DNA of 23,225 bases from contig JBEKHI010000086.1 of assembly GCA_050012355.1 (NCBI GenBank), positions 1-23,225 on the forward strand, read 5' to 3'. Within the stretch, counting starts at the first letter, position 1. Each line of letters begins with the position of its first letter. The translations under genes were made by a program, and so were the position numbers. Positions 21,575-23,225 of the stretch are shown piece after piece. The notes under the pieces were generated by a model that was not told where the DNA came from, ran no database searches, and saw only the letters and a list, made by a program, of their open reading frames with translations. Source of the DNA: JBEKHI01 sp050012355. Its GTDB lineage: Bacteria; Actinomycetota; Actinomycetes; Streptosporangiales; Streptosporangiaceae.

Positions 21575-21862
21575 TCAGGGAAGCTGGCCGGCGCCGTTGA
21601 CGATTGCCGTCTCCAGCAGGGCCTCCCCGCCTTGCTGGCCGTGGCTGCTCCATGTGGTCTCACCGAGATAGGTGTATCTGGGGGAGGCGAAGATGAGCAT
21701 CGCCCTGCTCCCCTCGAAATCCCAGGCCACGCCGACGCCCGGGCGGCCATCGATGTCCCGCGCGTCGCGAACCAGGGTCAGGCCCGGCAGCGTTGCCAGC
21801 ATCCGGAACATGGCGGCTCGCTGTGCCGGGAGCAGGTAGTCCGACTGGAGGATCCAGTTCGG
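21575..21862 (-). pseudogene. CU044_5270-like protein, C-terminal fragment
   Basis: One minus-strand frame carries NWILQSDYLLPAQRAAMFRM, then LATLPGLTLVRDARDIDGRP, GVGVAWDFEGSRAMLIFAS, YTYLGETTWSSHGQQGGEAL and LETAIVNGAGQLP, ending at 21575. This is the well-conserved tail of actinomycete 'CU044_5270 family' proteins, which normally sit beside a sigma factor and begin with a membrane anchor. Everything before the tail is missing: at about 21863-21870 the sequence switches to a PsiE-like gene. No sigma factor gene is nearby. Confidence 0.78.
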
Positions 21863-22227
21863 TCATCGTGCGGACCAGCGGCGTCGGCGCCGGTAAGTGA
21901 CAGTTCCACCCCGACCGTGAGGATGTCCCTGGTCGCCGAGATGATCCCGATGACGAGGAACGGCTGCAACTGGAAGCCGCCTCCTTCCAGCCGGGCCATG
22001 ATGGTCCGCACGAGCTCGAGGATGACCACGATGAACAGCGCGCTGTTGACCGCCCGGGTGATCGTCACCGCGAACTGCTCGCCGTGAGGCGCCAGGACGA
22101 GATCGTGCACGCCACGGACGAACACCACCACGGCGATCACCACCAGGGCGACGGCGATGGCCATGAACATCAGGCTCTCGGCGCGGACCAGGGGCCGGAG
22201 CAGGGACCAGGGAAGCTTGCCCTGCAC
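21778..22227 (-). pseudogene. PsiE-family membrane protein, 3' end replaced
   Basis: Residues 1-117 of this 149-codon frame match phosphate-starvation-inducible PsiE family proteins. There is a helix AESLMFMAIAVALVVIAVVV, the FVRGVHDLVLAPHG loop and a second helix TRAVNSALFIVVILELVRTI. LEGGGFQLQPFLVIGIISAT and RDILTVGVELSLTG follow. The last helix expected in the family is missing. From about 21870 on, the frame runs out of phase through the CU044_5270 fragment and gives a meaningless Cys/Ser/Arg-rich tail. GTG 22227 has no clear ribosome binding site. The product, if made, would lack one membrane helix. Confidence 0.72.
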
Positions 22228-22293
22228 GGCAGGCGGCCGGGGCAGCCCTCGTCATCGACCGTGCATGACTCTGGTCCGCCCACGACCGACCTC

Positions 22294-22321
22294 CCGCCGT
22301 TCCGTACCTCGGGGACGGCGG
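22294..22321 (-). terminator. Hairpin at the 3' end of the BON-domain gene
   Basis: CCGCCGT (22294-22300) and ACGGCGG (22315-22321) form a 7-bp stem, with a further CCG/CGG pairing inside the loop. It directly follows the minus-strand BON gene stop and precedes the PsiE-like gene. There is no U tract. Confidence 0.45.
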
Positions 22322-22975
22322 TCAGGGAGAGACCAAGAGATGGCTCTCCACCGTGGCCACCCCCGGCGCCGACGCGGCTGCCGCCCGGGCCGCGGCCGCC
22401 TCGTGCAGCGAGTGCACGTGCCCGTAGAGCTGGGCGGTGTGGTCCGACACCTCAACCTTGATGTGGCGGGCATCGATCTCCGCCTCGCGCTTGAAGGCGT
22501 CCTCGATCACCGCCTGGACCTTCTCCCGGCTCACCGGAGGCTTGACCGTGATCAGGTCCGTCACGCCCACCACTCCCCTGACGTTGCGGACCATCCGCTC
22601 GACCTCGTGCCGCTGGTACTCGTACTCGACCTCGCCGTCGAGCGTGACCCAGCCGCCTGACACCCGGGCCTGGACGTTCCCCTCGGGAACCTGCACGTTC
22701 CACTCCAGGACGTGCGCGATGGCCCGGGCGATGTCGGTGTCGTCCCGCGGCGCGCCGGACAGCTTGACCTCCAGTTCATTGGCCACGGCCTTGACCCCGT
22801 ATACCCGCTCCGCGGCCCGGGCGGCGGCCAACATCTCCGCATAGGTCGAGACCTGCCCGGTCAGGGTCACCGCTCCGTCGGTGACCGCCACGCCGATCGC
22901 GTCCGGGTTCGTTATCTGCGGATCCCACTGCAGTTCCTTGATGACGTCATCCCTGATCTCAGTGTCGGATTTCAT
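22322..22975 (-). CDS. Three-BON-domain protein
   Basis: This 217-residue protein has three BON domains in tandem. The first (about 4-70) has DTEIRDDVIKELQWDPQI, then IGVAVTDGAVTLTGQVSTYA. The second (about 78-145) has DDTDIARAIAHVLEWNVQVP, then ARVSGGWVTLDGEVEYEYQR. The third (about 150-215) has VSREKVQAVIEDAFKREAEI, then IKVEVSDHTAQLYGHVHSLH. No signal peptide or lipobox is present. BON domains bind phospholipids or membranes, and OsmY-like members respond to osmotic or envelope stress. ATG 22975 has AGGAGG eight bases upstream; the longer frame adds an unconserved Arg/Glu stretch. The PsiE-like gene lies downstream on the same strand. Confidence 0.92.
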   Translation of the reverse strand: MKSDTEIRDDVIKELQWDPQITNPDAIGVAVTDGAVTLTGQVSTYAEMLAAARAAERVYGVKAVANELEVKLSGAPRDDTDIARAIAHVLEWNVQVPEGNVQARVSGGWVTLDGEVEYEYQRHEVERMVRNVRGVVGVTDLITVKPPVSREKVQAVIEDAFKREAEIDARHIKVEVSDHTAQLYGHVHSLHEAAAARAAAASAPGVATVESHLLVSP

Positions 22976-23109
22976 CAGCTCACCCTCCTGTACGCGTGTT
23001 TCGGATCGCTCCTCAGACTGCGCCCCGCGGGGCACGGGCACATCACCCGTTCGAGTAGGGGATGTGAGCCGCCGGCCGCCCCGGCAGCATGGCGATCGGA
23101 GGGCCAGCG

Positions 23110-23225
23110 ATGAAATGCCTAGTGAAGTTCATGACGGTCCTCGCGCTGCTGATCGCGGTGCTGGCCGTCGTCAACGCGGACAGCATCGTCAGGCACGTCC
23201 GCACGTCCGCACGTCCGCACGTCCG
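23110..23225 (+). CDS. Start of a small membrane or secreted protein, cut by the window end
   Basis: ATG 23110 follows GGAGGG at a good distance. The visible 38 residues begin MKCLVKFMTVLALLIAVLAV and continue VNADSIVRHVRTSARPHV: a positively charged start and one hydrophobic segment, either a signal peptide (possible cut after VNA) or a membrane anchor. It then enters an 8-base tandem repeat that continues to the end of the window. Divergent from the BON gene. The family cannot be told. Confidence 0.6.
   Translation, partial: MKCLVKFMTVLALLIAVLAVVNADSIVRHVRTSARPHV
23193..23225 (+). repeat. 8-bp tandem repeat GCACGTCC, at least four copies
   Basis: GCACGTCC repeats exactly at 23193, 23201, 23209 and 23217, and the last visible base begins another. 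The array lies inside the reading frame that starts at 23110. Because the unit is not a multiple of three, gain or loss of one copy would change the frame. The true length is unknown because the window ends here. Confidence 0.85.

Noticed and set aside
21131..22087. 318-codon plus-strand frame opposite the propeller, CU044_5270 and PsiE region
   Set aside because: It crosses several unrelated minus-strand genes and has no motif; explained by antisense GC bias.
23193..23225. CRISPR-like array
   Set aside because: The units are 8 bases with no spacers, so it is a simple tandem repeat.

Overview
The window comes from a high-GC actinomycete chromosome. The evidence is strong G/C bias at third codon positions, an Lsr2-type nucleoid protein, HxlR, ArsR, MerR and LuxR regulators, a DUF6461-like protein, CU044_5270-like and DUF664-like fragments, and at least two promoters that fit leaderless transcripts. 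I see no rRNA, tRNA, CRISPR array, complete transposon or phage module. It reads as an accessory region: small regulator-plus-effector operons separated by stretches of decayed genes.

Left part (1-5032): a membrane protein and winged-helix regulator pair sits behind a perfect 13-bp inverted-repeat operator. It is followed by an IS701-type transposase fragment, a GNAT acetyltransferase, a DUF6461-like gene, a secreted NucA/NucB-type nuclease with a strong terminator, and a divergent two-HTH protein whose linker carries a long AT-rich inverted repeat.

Middle (5093-14545): a MerR-SDR operon has a textbook 19-bp-spacer MerR promoter. Next come a pyridoxamine-phosphate-oxidase-like flavoprotein, lsr2, a broken GNAT, an alpha/beta-hydrolase esterase, and a long minus-strand run: leaderless ArsR, SRPBCC protein, methyltransferase, PRC-barrel protein, stand-alone arginine deiminase and two small membrane proteins. 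A MmcQ/YjbR gene closes this part.

Right part (14546-23225): a decayed stretch holds DinB/DUF664-like and aldo/keto-reductase scraps. It is followed by a three-gene minus-strand cassette of a LuxR-type regulator, an unrecognised beta-rich 394-residue protein and a trypsin-fold protease without signal peptide. Then come an SDR 3' remnant, an HxlR regulator divergent from a frameshifted flavoprotein gene across two mirror-image operators, a RibD/DHFR-like reductase, a six-repeat propeller protein whose signal peptide lies in another frame, a PsiE/CU044_5270 junction, a three-BON protein, and the start of a gene running into 8-bp tandem repeats.

The main observations are: (1) the LuxR/unknown protein/protease cassette; (2) dense pseudogene scraps, at least nine; (3) several well-resolved operators and leaderless regulator promoters; (4) one single-base frameshift and one probable one, which could be real decay or sequence error. 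All family assignments were made by eye from the translation; no database search was run.
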